Made by a program: the position numbers and the translations under genes
The notes under the pieces: model-generated
Told to the model about the DNA's origin: nothing
The model's input: only the letters and a program-made list of their open reading frames with translations
Databases searched by the model: none
Shown here: positions 1 through 11,752 of the stretch, one piece after another
Layout of the letters: each line of letters starts with the position of its first letter
Numbering within the stretch: position 1 is the first letter of the stretch
NCBI GenBank assembly: GCA_039621445.1
Contig: CP154956.1
Span: forward strand, 85,432,474 to 85,496,473
Reading direction: 5' to 3'
Source of the DNA: Euglena gracilis
Lineage: Eukaryota; Euglenida; Euglenophyceae; Euglenales
DNA: 64,000 nt

Positions 1-1200
1 CTTCTTTGCTTTGAGGAAGCGGAAACCCGCTTCATCATTTTCCCGCTTGTTTTTTACAGGTTTTTACTCGTACCTGCTTACGATGGCCCGGTACCTCAGG
101 CGTCGACTTTGATTACAGGTCTGTATTGTTCTGTTTGTTACATTTGTATACCATTTGTTCTGGCTGTCATGTCTTCTGGGGAATGTAGTAGTCAAACTTA
201 ATGCCGATGATTACTGCTGAGTGCGTGCCGTTCATCACGCCCCTCCGGAAATGCTGAACGAATGTTTGTGGGCATTATTATTCACTGTTTGAATTGCATC
301 TACTTCTATCTGATTTATTGCATAATTTTTCTGTTTTCCATTAAAGCGGTTTTCCGCTTCGTTTTCACTTTAAGAAAATTTTATTCAGTTTGTGTTGGTA
401 TTCCCTTAGTCATGCTTCTTCTGGTGTCGCTTTTGGTAACCTGTGTATGATTTTGAAGCGGAATGCCATTTTTACCGCTTCCTATACTTTGTATTTATTA
501 TTTTTCCCCCTTTGCAGGGGGGATCGTCTTCCTCTGCCTCTAGCGGCAGCCGACATGAGGTGTGTGTTTGCACTTTACTGCTGTCTTTGAAATTTCTGTA
601 GGGTTTTCGTTCATTTAGGCTGAATTTCAAAATTTGAGTGGCGTTTTAGCTTGTTTTCGGAGTTTTTAAAACTTCGTTACTGCAAGCCAAACATGTAATC
701 AGAAATGGCCGAAATCGGTACCCCTTCCAAAACCCTCAAAAAAAACAGGCCATTTTAGGAAGCGTTTTTCCGCTTCCTTTTCCGCTTCGAGGGGGTTAAA
801 TTTTTTGGGCAGTTTATGCCTCCTAAGCCAGAAAGGGTTTGTCTGTGTGGATGATTTAATGCAGAGGCCAGTTTCTCCATGGAGATAAGTTGCGATGGAA
901 ATGCCATTCCTTTTTTTGATGCCACAAGTTGGTGAGGTTGCTGGGGGCAGGAACAACCCAATTAGATGATGCATCCCGACCCCCTCCCTGCCATGTTGAC
1001 CCGAGAGGCCAACGAGCAGCCCGGTATACGCCTTGAAAAGGGGCTCCATTGCCCATCCCATGCCCATTGACCACTGCTTGAACAGCCCTGGAGGTGGGGG
1101 GGGCACGGGGCACTCCAGGGGGGGGGGTCAACAACAAGTGGAGTGGAAAAGAAACCCTCCGCCAGGGACAATTCTCAGCGAACCGTGGACAGACGGAGCC
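1..1200. other. No supported gene; recurrent GGAAGCGG/CCGCTTCC motif
   Basis: AAGCGG or CCGCTT occurs repeatedly (about 18, 30, 343, 354, 457, 759, 770 and 783), often as facing pairs. The rest of 1-1000 is unique AT-balanced DNA with no convincing exon. Confidence 0.5.
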
Positions 1201-1233
1201 TTGTCCAGGGTCCGGGGCAAACCAGCGGCGGAC

Positions 1234-1363
1234 CTGCCCGAGGCTGAGGCGGGTCCAGCAGGCGCTTCACGCGGCCGGCGGCGGCGCGGCGGCGCAGGTA
1301 GGCGTCGGCCCACCAGGCGGCGGTGGGGCAGTGGTCGGGGGGCGGGCGGTGCAGGGAGGCTGC
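1234..1363 (-). CDS. Unassigned coding exon
   Basis: Acceptor CGCCTCAG and donor GTCCGC bound a 130-bp GC-rich segment. The best frame reads DHCPTAAWWADAYLRRRAAA then GRVKRLLDPPQPRA. The other frames are open but give only Pro/Ala/Arg-rich peptides. No family recognised; the link to the exon at 1876-1971 is unproven because the phases do not match in the preferred frames. Confidence 0.35.
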
Positions 1364-1875
1364 CTGAGGCGAGGGTGCGAGGCCGGGGTCGACATGCCTT
1401 GACCCCACAGATAAGGAATCATTTGTGCAGTATGTGATGGATCCGGAAAATAAACGTACGTTTGTGAAGTGTGGGAATGCAGAACAATGTAGCATTTACA
1501 GACCTGGAACCACATCTTGCGCATGGACATATTTCAGCACAGACATTTCCGCAGATGAATTTGCTGCACACCGAGCTTCAGCCTGGTCTAATCAGACCTA
1601 CAAAATATGTCTGGACACGGAACCTTCTCCAGAAATGTCAGCATTTTGGCCTTTTTGTTAGCTTTGCGTTTATAAATGTTCACCATGTGTACACTTGAGA
1701 TACTTTTACAAACAAATAGCGCAATTCTAAACATTTACAGTGGGTGCCAAATCAAAAAATGCCATTAATGCTGACAACACAACAATTCCATTAAGTCAGG
1801 CATCTCCAGCACTCCCCCTCCATTCGGATTTCGATTCCATGCATCCAACCCATAGATGGTTTGGGGGAGGGCCAC

Positions 1876-1971
1876 CCGCAGCGAAGGTGTCGGACTGGAC
1901 GAAGAGGTACGTCCGCTGCCGCTCCCGGGTGGACTGGAGGAGGTGGTGGTGCCGCAGCAGCGCCGTGTGCC
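1876..1971 (-). CDS. Unassigned coding exon
   Basis: Bounded by an AAAG acceptor and a GTGGCC donor on the minus strand. The open frame reads HTALLRHHHLLQSTRERQRT then YLFVQSDTFAA, which looks like real protein and is GC-rich like the other exons. It starts in a phase that does not fit the end of the exon at 2508-2635, which argues for a separate gene. Family not recognised. Confidence 0.4.
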
Positions 1972-2507
1972 CTTTGGGACGCGGGCACATCCCAGGGCAT
2001 GGTGTGTGTGTGTGTGTGTGTGTGCGTGTATTGTGTTGTGTGTTGCGTGTGGGGGGGGGGGGAGGTGTAGTGTGTATTGTGTGCATAGGTTTGCTTAATC
2101 ACCCGAAAACTTTTTCCTGGGCTGAAACCTACTAGCGACCCATTATTTTTGAAAAGCCACCCACACTCGATCCCCCCCCCCCGCCCAAGTGAGTGTCGAC
2201 CCACCCACCCACCCACCCACCCACCCACCCAAAAATCACCCAAATCAGCCGAAACCCCTTGAAAATTTCCTGGCTCGTGGCGCATCACATCCCCTCTGAG
2301 GGTGGGGGTCCAGCAGCCCCAACCCACCCACCCACTTGAAAACCCACCCCAGGGGAGCATCAGTATTAAATGAATGTATGATTGTGTGTGTGTGTGTGTG
2401 CGCGCGTGTGCAACGCATGAACGCACACACAAGCACAAACCACACAGCGGTCACAAACATATTCACACAGCCACATGCGTATGCTCGCAGGGGCATGTGG
2501 CACAGCC

Positions 2508-5500
2508 TCACAGGATGCGGCAGCGGCTGGCGTGCAGCTTGATGGGTGGGTGGGTGCGGAGCACCTCCAGCAGCTCTGGCCAGGCGGCGGGCTTGCCCAG
2601 GAACTGCTCCCAGCGGCCCAGCGGGTCTTTCCCGCCTTCCCGGCGTTAGCCCCAGAGTGCGTTGAGGCGGGGAAGCGGAGCCATTGAAATTGAGGGGAGA
2701 GTTGGTGTGTTTTGGGTGAATGCAAAAACAGCCCGTGTGCGTGCCTGTGTAGGCGTGGTGTGGGTGATGTGTGTGCGAGTGTGTGTGTGTATGTGTGTGT
2801 GTGTTGTGTGTGTTGTGTGTGTCGTGTTGTGGAGTGTTGTGTGTGTGTGTGTGTGTTGTGTTTTGTTGTGTGTGTTGTGTGTGGGGTTGTGTGTGCGTTG
2901 TGTTGTGTTGTGCTGTGTGTGTGTGTTGTGTTGTGTTGTGTGTGTTGTGTTGTGTGTTGTGTTGTGTTGTGTTGTGTTGTGTTGTGTTGTGTTGTGTTGT
3001 GTTGTGTTGTGTTGTGTTGTGTTGTGTTGTGTTGTGTTGTGTTGTGTTGTGTTGTGTTGTGTTGTGTTGTGTGTGTTGTGCATGGTGTGGTGGTGTGTGC
3101 ACGTGTGTGTATGTGTGTGTGTGTGTGTGGTGTGGTGTGGTGTGTTGTGTGAGTGAACAACAGGAAGTGGGTAAAGGAAGTCATTTGGTGCCCCACATGT
3201 CATATGGCACTGCATTTTCCACGGCCATATTTCAAGTGCCATTTGAAAACACACCCCAACTTGTACCACAAATGAACCAGAGACTCCCCCTGAATTCGTC
3301 GCTTGCCACCAGGGGTAGAGCCCAGAGTTACAAACTAGACTGCCACCGGGGCAATAGAGTCTGGCCCCGGCACAGCAGGCACAGCAGGCCACAAAGTAAG
3401 CCCACAAAAGTCACCTCGATGCCTTTGCGGCAACCACAGCTTGGGTGCCCGAGTCGGGCTGGCCACGCCTCGGGGACGGGCGGCCGCTGGGCGTAGCAAA
3501 CCCCCGCGTCCCACAGCGACGCGGCCAGCATCAGCCCGAAGTTGCGGTTCGCCTGGGCGTGGCCATCCCCAGGGCGGCCACCCCATCCCTCCCAAGCGAA
3601 ACAGTCCGGCCGTGGCGTTCCACGTTGGCCCAACCGTCTTCAGTGTGACCGAGTGTCATTGCATGCGACGGACAAGGATTGCTGCACCTTTTGTCTTGGT
3701 TTGGGGGGGGGAGAGACCACATCCCCCTGGAGGCTTGCCTTAAACTACTGCCCCTTGAGAGGCAGTAGTTGCATGAGGTGGGGGGGTCCACTTTCATACG
3801 CACCCTGAGCCGGATGAACCCATATTGGCAACAGCACTTTCTGGGGTTGATGGTTTGGTTGTTGGCCAAAATATAAATTTAGCGGTATTGATGAAGGATT
3901 CTTTTTTTTTAACCAGAACCATACCATTGCTTAGCGACCCCGGGGGGGGGGAGGGATTTGCCCCAAATCATTTCCCCCCTTCAGTTGCACTAAGGCTTCT
4001 GGTCTGTTTGTGGCCGGCACTTGCTGTGCTTCTGGCCCAGTTTGCTGTGTGGTGAGTGGCCAGGGACCCCTCACACCAGTGACCGGTGCTCTTTTGTTCT
4101 CCAGGTCATCCCCCCCTGGTCGAGGCCCTCCACGTCGGGGACGCTGCTGACGAACGTCTGGCACTGCTCGGCCGGCCGCGGCGTCAGCGTGTACGGCAGG
4201 CGGCGGCCCTGCAGTGTCACGTTCTGCCAGTACTGGCGGCGGGGCACTGCGGCGGCTGCGACGGTGGAGGGGGGGGGGGCGAGTGACCCCTGACCCCTCC
4301 CCCCAAACCCAAACAAGACTTGACCCCTCTCCACTGGGCTGACCGATCCAAACATATGAGGAAATGCGGGAGGGGGTGGAAAACTTCCGTGAAAAACTGC
4401 CGGAAAAAACACTTTCCGCCTGATTTTTGGGAATTTTTAAGACCCAAAAATGATGGCGCCGTTACAATGAAACGGTTTTCAAGACAGGCGTCTGTTACAA
4501 TAAAACGGTTTTCAAGACAGGCATCCGTCACAATGAAACGGTTTTCAGAGGGGCACCGTTTTCTTGACAAAAACCACAAAAAAAAACGGCAAAAAAAAAC
4601 CACCGCGGGGGTTACTAATCATCAAAGGTTGTTCAAGACAGGCGTGCGGGCCCTGCGAAATAGGTTTTAGAACAATCGACTGGAGTTTCGAACTCTACAT
4701 CCGAAAGAAAACTTCGGTGGTGTTGAGAACCCGAAAAAAATATTTATTTTTGGGGGACCTGATCGGTCAAGAAAAAAAAATAAGACTCCCCCCCCTCCAA
4801 ATAAGACTTCCAGCAGCACACAGGGGGGGGGGGTGAGGGAAGCAGCAGAGCAGCACCCCGTCCCCTGGTGCAACGCCGACGGTGGCGCGCCTTTCCGACC
4901 GCTTGATCTCTGTCATCATCTTTTTTGAAGAAAATGGATGTTATTCCAGGGGTTGGTACAAGAAATTCACTACAAACATACAATTTAGAACCCTTCTTTC
5001 GTTGCCTTGATTATTTGTCGGTTGATTGGTGCAGCATGTTGCATAATATTGCACTTAAACCCCCCCCAAAAAATAAGACCCCCCCAAAAATAAGACCCCC
5101 CCCAAAAATAAGACCCCCCCTGGGCCGATCGAGCAAAAATCCAAAAATAAGACCCCCCCCATAAATAAGACCCCCCTTGACGGCGCGAAGCGCCGGGGAC
5201 GGGGAAAATTTTCCCTGAAAAATTACCAAAAACCCCAATTTCATACACAAAAATGATGAAATTTCAAAAAATTTCAGACTTTTGAAGTGGAAAAAACATG
5301 GTAAACGTCAAATTACACCAATTTACACATGGCGCGAAGCGCCGAAGGAAAAATTTTAGCACTCTCGGGAACCTGAAAAATGGTGGTTTTTCGGACCCGG
5401 GTCGGTCAAGAAGAAATCCAAACATAAGACCCCCCCCCAAAAATAAGACCCCCCCTGGAGGCTTCCAGCAACGGACCCAAAAATAAGACCCGGGTCCTTT

Positions 5501-6036
5501 TTTTGGGGGGGGTTTACGGTAAGTTTCCCCACGACCAGGCTTCTGCTTAAGGACCCCGGAGGGGGTACTGGCTAGCCAATCGGCTAGACACTGGAAAAAA
5601 TGGACTAGCGAGACCCCCCTCCCCCCCGGGGGGGGGGGGTCCGGGGTCCCCCCAACTGGAATTTTTTTCCTCCGGCGCTGCGCGCCGAGGTGGAAATGAG
5701 GTTTTTAATAGGTTTTTGGCTGATTTTGTTCCAAAAATTCCCCAAAAATGGCCAAAAACGGGCATTTTGGGCCATTTTTTGGGGGTCCCAAAAAATTTCC
5801 ACTGGCTAGCCCTGTTAGCAGACCCCCCCCCCCCGGGGGGGTCTGCTAGAAATCCCACCAGCCAAATTTGGACTAGCTGCAGTCCAGCTGCAGTCCCTTA
5901 AGCAGAAGCCTGCCCACAACCCCACACGCCGGGCGAAGCGGAGAGGGGCGGGCATCACCGACGCCGTGGGGGACCCGTACAGCACCAGCCACAGGAGGGC
6001 CCAGAGGCCGTCGGGGAGGAGCCGGCGGTGTTGCAT
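2508..6036 (-). CDS. Putative small secreted or membrane-anchored protein, 4 exons, 154 codons, family not recognised
   Basis: Exons 5928-6036, 4134-4246, 3438-3552 and 2508-2635 join through GT-AG introns in perfect phase (109+113+115+128=465 bp) from an ATG to a TGA. Residues 1-30 look like a signal peptide or signal anchor: basic MQHRRLL, then hydrophobic GLWALLWLVLYG. The body holds YWQNVTLQGRRLPYTLTPRP (one N-V-T sequon), three cysteines before the tail (AEQCQTF, DAGVCYAQ, HPSCGKDP), FGLMLAASLWDAG, and RWEQFLGKPAAWPELLEVL near the C-terminus. I do not recognise the family. An in-frame exon could extend further upstream, since a CAG splice acceptor lies just before the ATG, and the last TGA overlaps a possible GTGAGG donor, so the gene could be longer at either end. 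A 377-bp TIR element sits 16 bp beyond the end of the first exon. Confidence 0.55.
2778..3152. repeat. (GTGTT)n / (GT)n microsatellite
   Basis: Interrupted GT tract grading into an almost perfect (TTGTG)n core at about 2957-3072. The long cysteine/valine and histidine/threonine frames across it are repeat shadows. Smaller GT and CCCA tracts lie at 2002-2030, 2201-2230 and 2372-2405. Confidence 0.95.
4460..4555 (+). repeat. Three tandem copies of a ~34-bp unit
   Basis: The unit contains ACAATGAAACGGTTTTCAAG followed by ACAGGCGTC; a fourth partial copy (TTCAAGACAGGCGTG) lies near 4632. Confidence 0.85.
5059..5516. repeat. Poly-C hairpin repeat, word AAATAAGACC
   Basis: Modules of CCCCCCC plus AAAATAAGA repeat on the left, with GGGGGGGGTTTA closing on the right. 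Two GGCGCGAAGCGCC stems near 5180 and 5331. A shorter relative lies at 4725-4835. Confidence 0.75.
5536..5912. mobile_element. TIR element (CAGGCTTCTG family), 377 bp, TSD 7/8
   Basis: Left end CAGGCTTCTGCTTAAGGACC; inverse of the right end CAGGCTTCTGCTTAAGGGAC, the first 17 bases identical. Flanked by CCCACGAC (5528-5535) and CCCACAAC (5913-5920). The inside has poly-C/G blocks and a GGCGC hairpin at about 5671; no coding capacity. Confidence 0.9.
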
Positions 6037-8217
6037 CGCCCACGCTGGGCAGGCGGCTCCCGCATGGGCGCCAGCCAACACCTGTGGGCCGCAGCGACAG
6101 GGCCCGGGCTTAGCTTAGCCCGCCACCCCTGCCCACCTGAAAAAGTCCCCAAGAGGCACCTTTTTAAGACCCGGGGGGGGCCGGCCACCCACCCAGACCG
6201 GTACCCCCCACCCAACATCAGGACGCCCCAAAGGAATTTCCCAAAGAAATTTCTGGCGTTTCGCACCAAAATCAAGAGCCAGCCTGCGGCCCCAGACCTT
6301 GTGGGTCTACTGAGCTGGAAAAAAAAAACCCGGTCCTCAAAAACATTATATTTTCTGAATTTCATACGGAGAAAAAAACTCTCTTAAATTTTGACATTCT
6401 GGGTTCATTCGGGGACACAATAGCTGTTCGTTGATTCTTTCATCTGCTGATCGTTTACAGGAACCCATTAACATAAATGGAAAGAAAGGGAATCAAAAAA
6501 AGTGGGCAGAACGTTTGCAATGGCCGGCCAGCAGGTTGCTGAAAGACCAGGAGGGGGGGGTGGGGGTGGCAGCAAAAGTTTGGGGGCGGGCGGGTCACTT
6601 TCTGGGGGGGGGGGTTATTTTTAGGGGATATTTTTAAGCTCCAATTTCTTGTAGGCGCTTTGCACCGAAAATAGAGGAAAATCTCCTTCCTTGGGGGTGC
6701 CCCACCAGGGGGAGGGGTGGATGCACCAACCCTACCGGTCACCAAACTTTTTTTTCTAAAAAAAACCCCTGGGTGGTAGCTGATTGGCAGGGAAAAAATG
6801 CTGGCTGCAACAACAGCCTGGACTGGGCTCAAACTCGAAAACGCACAACAACAGGCAACCCCGTCAGGGCTGCAATCAGAGGTACCCCCCCCCTCCCCGG
6901 GCGCTTGGCCCGGCCACGATTGAAGGTAAGGCCGGGGGGCCAACCTCAGGGGGGGCCAAATTGGTATGTTAAGAAATTTGGCGGCCATGCGCCAAAGGCC
7001 AAAGGCCAACTTTAGAGGGGCCAAGTTTGCATGTAAAAAGGAGGCGGGCCAATCCCCAGGGGCAATGGGGAAAAGGACGCCTCGAGATGGCCACTGCCCC
7101 AGAGCACCGCCTTGTGCTTTATGGAAGCGAGTTTGAGGTGTCTTCCAAAGATGCCTTCCAATAACTTTAGCGGGCAAGACATTGAAGATTTTTGGTTGGT
7201 TTTTTTCCAGCAGAACCTTGGCAAAAATTACTTGGACCCACAAAACAAAAGCAAATCTGGGGTTTGCTAGACTTTGTTTGGCACAGCTCAAGCACGTTGG
7301 TGTGATGGCTCAGGGAAGGTGTTCACAAAGTCATTCAGCTGAACCAAATGGACAGGGCTTGAATTCAGAGAACACAAAAAGGATGTCCTTCATTTATTAT
7401 CCTTCCCCATTCTTCCTTGTTCTCCTTTTTGCAAAACGGGCAAACTCGCAGCACTGTTCAAACGAGTGGCCAGACAAACGGAGAGACTTGAATGAATTGG
7501 GGGGAGGAGTCGCGGCAGTTGAACTGTACATCTATGTCACAGCCTTGCAGGAGGCTATATAGACAACAAGGGGGAGGGCAATCAACGTGACACTGGCAAG
7601 TAGTGGCCGCGCTGGGTTGGGACGGCGGTGACAAGAACCTCGCTGGGGCGACGCCCAAACGGCCGCCAGACACTGATGGTTGTGCTATGGAACTCTTTTT
7701 CTGGGTGGGGCCCCGCAATGAAAGCCTGCATACAGTGCATCTCACAACAAGAGCAACATCTGTGTGAAAAGCCTTCGAAAACACTTCACACCCAGACTCT
7801 CCCCAGATTGCGGAACTTGGACGAAGACGAGTGCCAGGGGAGGGCAGAGGTGGCATGTGGTCAGCAAAAGAGAGTCACCCGGGGAGAGTGCTGGGGGACC
7901 AGGCGGAATTCGACTCATCCCAGAGGGGCATGGGGCTCTCAGGGGGCCTGGAGTGCCTGGCCAGGCCGGGTTAGCGCCTGCCTGGCTGCGCGCCAAAGAG
8001 CGCATAAAAAATTAGCGTTTCTGGGCGTCCGGTGCCTTCGGCGCCCGAAGTGCCTTGGCCGAGTGCCCATCCTTTTGGCCATGTGCCCCACCCCTCGACC
8101 CCCACACTGTGGGTTGGATCTGAGTGCCTTAGAATGCCTGCCCAGGCAGGCACCCCGCCTTCCTCCCCTCCCCAGGCAGGCGGGGTCGGCTTAACGTTCA
8201 GCCTGCGCGGGGCCGCG

Positions 8218-8373
8218 TCACCAGACCTCGGTCTTCCGCTTCGGCCGCGGGGTCCGCTTTTGGCCGCCCTTCCGGCCGGGCGCTCCTCCTTTCGCGGGGG
8301 ACTGGAGGCGGGGCTCCGGCGGGTACTCCACGGCGTCGATGACCGCGCTGTGGCCCGACCGGGGCCGGTACTC
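8218..8373 (-). CDS. Terminal (or internal) coding exon, basic C-terminal tail
   Basis: After an acceptor GCCACGCAG the frame reads EYRPRSGHSAVIDAVEYPPE, then a basic low-complexity tail ending RPKRKTEVW and TGA (51 aa). GC-rich with good third-position bias. The TGA lies in GGTGACG, so it could instead be read as a donor, but joining to the next downstream exon (5928-6036) would break the frame; a stop is therefore preferred. No family recognised. It may be the 3' end of the gene whose exons lie at 14.4-15.2 kb. Confidence 0.45.
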   Translation of the reverse strand, partial: EYRPRSGHSAVIDAVEYPPEPRLQSPAKGGAPGRKGGQKRTPRPKRKTEVW

Positions 8374-8806
8374 CTGCGTGGCAGCCGGCGTGGACGACGA
8401 ATGGCCCACGTCACTCACCCAGTCACAGGGCTTGCGAAGCGATGGGGTCTCACCGGTGCTTTGGACGCACTGCCAGAAGCTCCCCTACTCATGGTTATGA
8501 AACAATTTTGGTTACAAAACATCCAGCTGCAAGACATAAAAAGAATGATAACTTATGTGCCATAAAAATAAATTTAAAGGCAACACTGTTATAAATAATA
8601 TATATACAAACAATTTGAAATAACATAACGTTGAGGATGATGCAAAATTAGATAAAGAGAATCCTTGTATGTTTATGGACTCAGAAACGATGTGTTTTCC
8701 GAGTTCCTAATCGATCCCCGAAACCATGATCCCCAAGCTGGGTCGGAACCAAGCCCGGAATGTAATTGGATGTTTGAGGCACTTGCCTCAGGAAAAGCTA
8801 ACAGTG

Positions 8807-8807
<1 letters not shown>

Positions 8808-8883
<76 letters not shown>

Positions 8884-8898
8884 CGCGCGCGCGCGCGC
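8808..8898. repeat. (GT)n followed by (GC)n
   Basis: About 33 GT units run directly into about 12 GC units, both Z-DNA-prone alternating purine-pyrimidine. Confidence 0.95.
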
Positions 8899-9125
8899 CT
8901 GCATCATGTTGTCGTGTCAGCCTTTCAGACCTTCAGGGTCCCATTACGAGCCGACTTTCCAGGTGACAGTTTCCTGGGGTGGGGGAGGGGGCAGGCAACA
9001 CATCTACAAGCAGTTGCAGGCACGAGACACCTTGACGATCATATCCACTGGTATGTGGTCGGCCGAGAGAGACCGGTTGGATCGGGTCAGACTGTTGGGC
9101 GCCGAGCTGACCGCCGCATTTCTTT

Positions 9126-9432
9126 CAGGGGTTTTTTTTAAGACCGGGGGGGGGGGGAGGTGGGGGGGCCCCCCCACCCACCCACCCCCTTGGGGGGGGC
9201 CCCCCCCGGGGGGGGGGGGGGGGAAGGGGGACCGGGGGGACCCACAAAAAATGGCCGAAAAATCGCGAAAAGTGCTAAAAATAGAATTTTTTCGGCGCCT
9301 GCGGCGCCGAAAAGTATATCCCACCCCCCTCCGGGGGGTACCCCCCCCGCGGTGAGGGGAGGGGGTGCGGCGGACACCCACCACCCCTCCCCCTCCCCCC
9401 CCCCCGGGGGTCCAAACTTAAAAAAATCCCTG
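9126..9432. mobile_element. TIR element (CAGGGGTTTTTT family), 307 bp, perfect 8-bp TSD
   Basis: Left CAGGGGTTTTTTTTAAGACC, right inverse CAGGGATTTTTTTAAG. ATTTCTTT flanks both sides exactly (9118-9125, 9433-9440). Contains the central stem CGGCGCCTGCGGCGCCG near 9295 in A-rich DNA and long G/C runs. Noncoding. Confidence 0.92.
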
Positions 9433-11030
9433 ATTTCTTTCCATCGCCACCCTCAGGGGGGACGAGTCAGCTTGTCCGCTATACTCCAGGGCGTTGAATG
9501 GGCCAATCGAGGCCGGACAGCCCTCTGGCCCTTCACCTCTCAGAATCTCCTCAGCATCTGTTCATTGTCATCTTTGACAAATCTGAGCTCTCGAAAACAT
9601 TTCCTTGAAAACAAAAAGAGAAAAAAATCTAAAACCAGCAAAGGTGAAAGAACATGAAACTGGTAATAAACCCTGCAAAACAAAGCGGTTTGCATTTTCC
9701 TTCCGCAGTTTCCCCCATTCACCTACTTCTGCTGTCAAGCGGCTTCAGCAAGTTTTCCTTCTCCATGACAGTTTGTGCAGTGATTGTTGCAACCTTGGAA
9801 TCCCGACATTTCCGAGTGGAGTAGTGCACAACCCTCATCTTGTCCTTTTCGTTTCAACAATATTTGAATTTTCATTTTCAGTGTACTGCAAAATAGCCAT
9901 GACCGACAATTGATGACCCCCAAAGCTTCAAATTTTGGAATGGTCAGCTGGCCATGTGATCAGACAATTGATTGGCATTGTTGCCCAGGGTTTACCTGTA
10001 TTTCGTGCTGGGGACCCCGAATTCTTATTTGTGATTTTTCGTTATTGTTTGTGCTATCTTTCAATTGAGATGCCACAACATTCAGGGCACCTCGGTGCAT
10101 ATTACATCTTCCTTGGAAAAATTGTGCATTTTATGGAAATTCAGGAGGTACACAAATGAAATACTGCCTTGTTAAAACCCTTTTCTTCTTATAAATGACA
10201 CCAAAATACAATCATGCCACATAATTAGCAGAAGCATGACATGCAATTCACCAGATCTCACTCCCCACATGCCGGACTTAAACAATCCAGGACACTTACT
10301 TCAGCTTGCTCATTTAGTGTGCCCTGTTTTCCCACACTTCCAAAATTGTGTTGTTTCGTAAAATTTGTTCCGCAGACATTGTTGCACACCAGAATCAGAA
10401 GATGGCAAGCTACAAAGAGCGAATGAAAAAAAATTAAACCCAAAACAAAAAAAGATGAGAGTAAATATAAAATATAATATAAATAAAAGATAAAAAAGAT
10501 GGGAGTAAATAAAATACATCTGTCCAAACCTTCAAAAATTCAACTACCATTCATTCTCCGTTGTCATTGTCCAAAAAACATTTCATCCGTGAATTTTCAT
10601 GACTTTCCATGGCACAGAACAGAGGAAATCCCTGTGTTGCCCTGTATACCAACGTGAATTGAACCATAAATACACACACATTTACAACATATTTGTGTGC
10701 TTGTCAGCACAAACACTCTGGATACCTGCTGGATTGGAAACTAGCTGCTGATGCAAAAATGATTTGAAAACAAGAACCCTCCAAAAACAATCTTGTGCAT
10801 TGTCATAGCAGAATGGACGGATGTTGATGTTCTATCTCACATGTGCAGACAAACAGAGGACGTCCAGGGTGGAAATAGCTCCTGTGACGTCTCCAACAGG
10901 CCGTCCTGCTTGTCGATCACATTTGGTGACCAAGCTGGCCCTGGTCGGCCATGGTCGGGAAATAACTGGCTGTGGGTGCCAATAAAGAATGTATGGACAG
11001 AGATGTCCATACACTTTGCGCAGTTTGACC
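9433..11030. other. AT-rich stretch without supported genes
   Basis: No GC-rich open exon, no TIR element after 9432 and no RNA gene recognised. Probably intron or intergenic DNA. Confidence 0.5.
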
Positions 11031-11034
11031 ACTT

Positions 11035-11310
11035 CCCCCCCCACATTTACCCACTTTTGGCCTCTTTTGGTTGCCTTTGGGTGGTGGCTTCTGGATACTT
11101 TGCCACTTTTGCCCACTTTTGGTTGGTTTGGCCACTTTTGATCGCTTTTGGCCACTTTCGGCCACTTTGACTTATGGGCAATGCAAAGTGTGCTTTTGGT
11201 TGCTTCAAATTGCTTTTTGGCCACTTTTGACTATTTTTTTTTGCCACTTTGCCCAATTTTACCCACTTTTGGCCAATTTTGAACACTTCGAGGCCACTTT
11301 GGTCCACTTG
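11035..11310 (+). repeat. Degenerate tandem repeat of TTTTGGCCACTT
   Basis: Some 18 imperfect copies of a 10-14 bp unit around GGCCACTTTTG or CCCACTTTTG. The frames across it (lysine/serine-rich on the minus strand) are repeat shadows. Confidence 0.8.
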
Positions 11311-11649
11311 AGGCATGATTGGCATAATAGATAGTAGGCCCTGGATAGTCCTGATTGGCCGACGCGCGATCAGGGCCGACTGAAAACCAAAGTCGGGCCT
11401 GGGGGGGGGGGGGTGGGGGTGCTGGAAAAGACTCGCAGTTTTCTATCCCGGGAATAAAGCAGGGAAATTATGCAAAAAATAATTAAATCGGCACCCGAGT
11501 GATTCACCACCAATTTGGATGAACAGTGCTGGCAAATTCCATAGCGCTGGCTGGGGGGAGGGGGACAGCCTGACCCACATCGTAGTGTTCGAGGCTCCCT
11601 GTGGGGCTGGCGGTGTGGTTGCAGAAAAGGCGGAGGGGCTGGCAGCGGG

Positions 11650-11752
11650 ATATATGGTGGTGGTGGGATAGGCGGGGTACGTGGTGGTGGTGCTGGGGTG
11701 GGCGGTGGAACTGGGGGCGGGGTAGGTGGTGGTGGTGGTGGTGGTGGTGGCC
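11650..11752. repeat. Imperfect (GGT)n trinucleotide tract
   Basis: GGTGGTGGT runs with interruptions. On the minus strand it gives Pro, Thr or His homopolymers in the three frames, so an exon here cannot be judged. Confidence 0.8.

Noticed and set aside
2245-3407. Long open frames rich in His/Thr, Val/Cys across the GT/GTGTT tract
   Set aside because: They follow the repeat unit in every frame and lack splice or family support.
3920-4001. 82-bp element with a CATACCATTGCTTAG end
   Set aside because: The left end fits the family, but the right end and the flanking 8 bp do not match well enough.
5528-5920. Firm assignment of the elements to hAT
   Set aside because: The 8-bp TSD and CAG ends are compatible, but TSDs do not follow the hAT consensus and no transposase is present.
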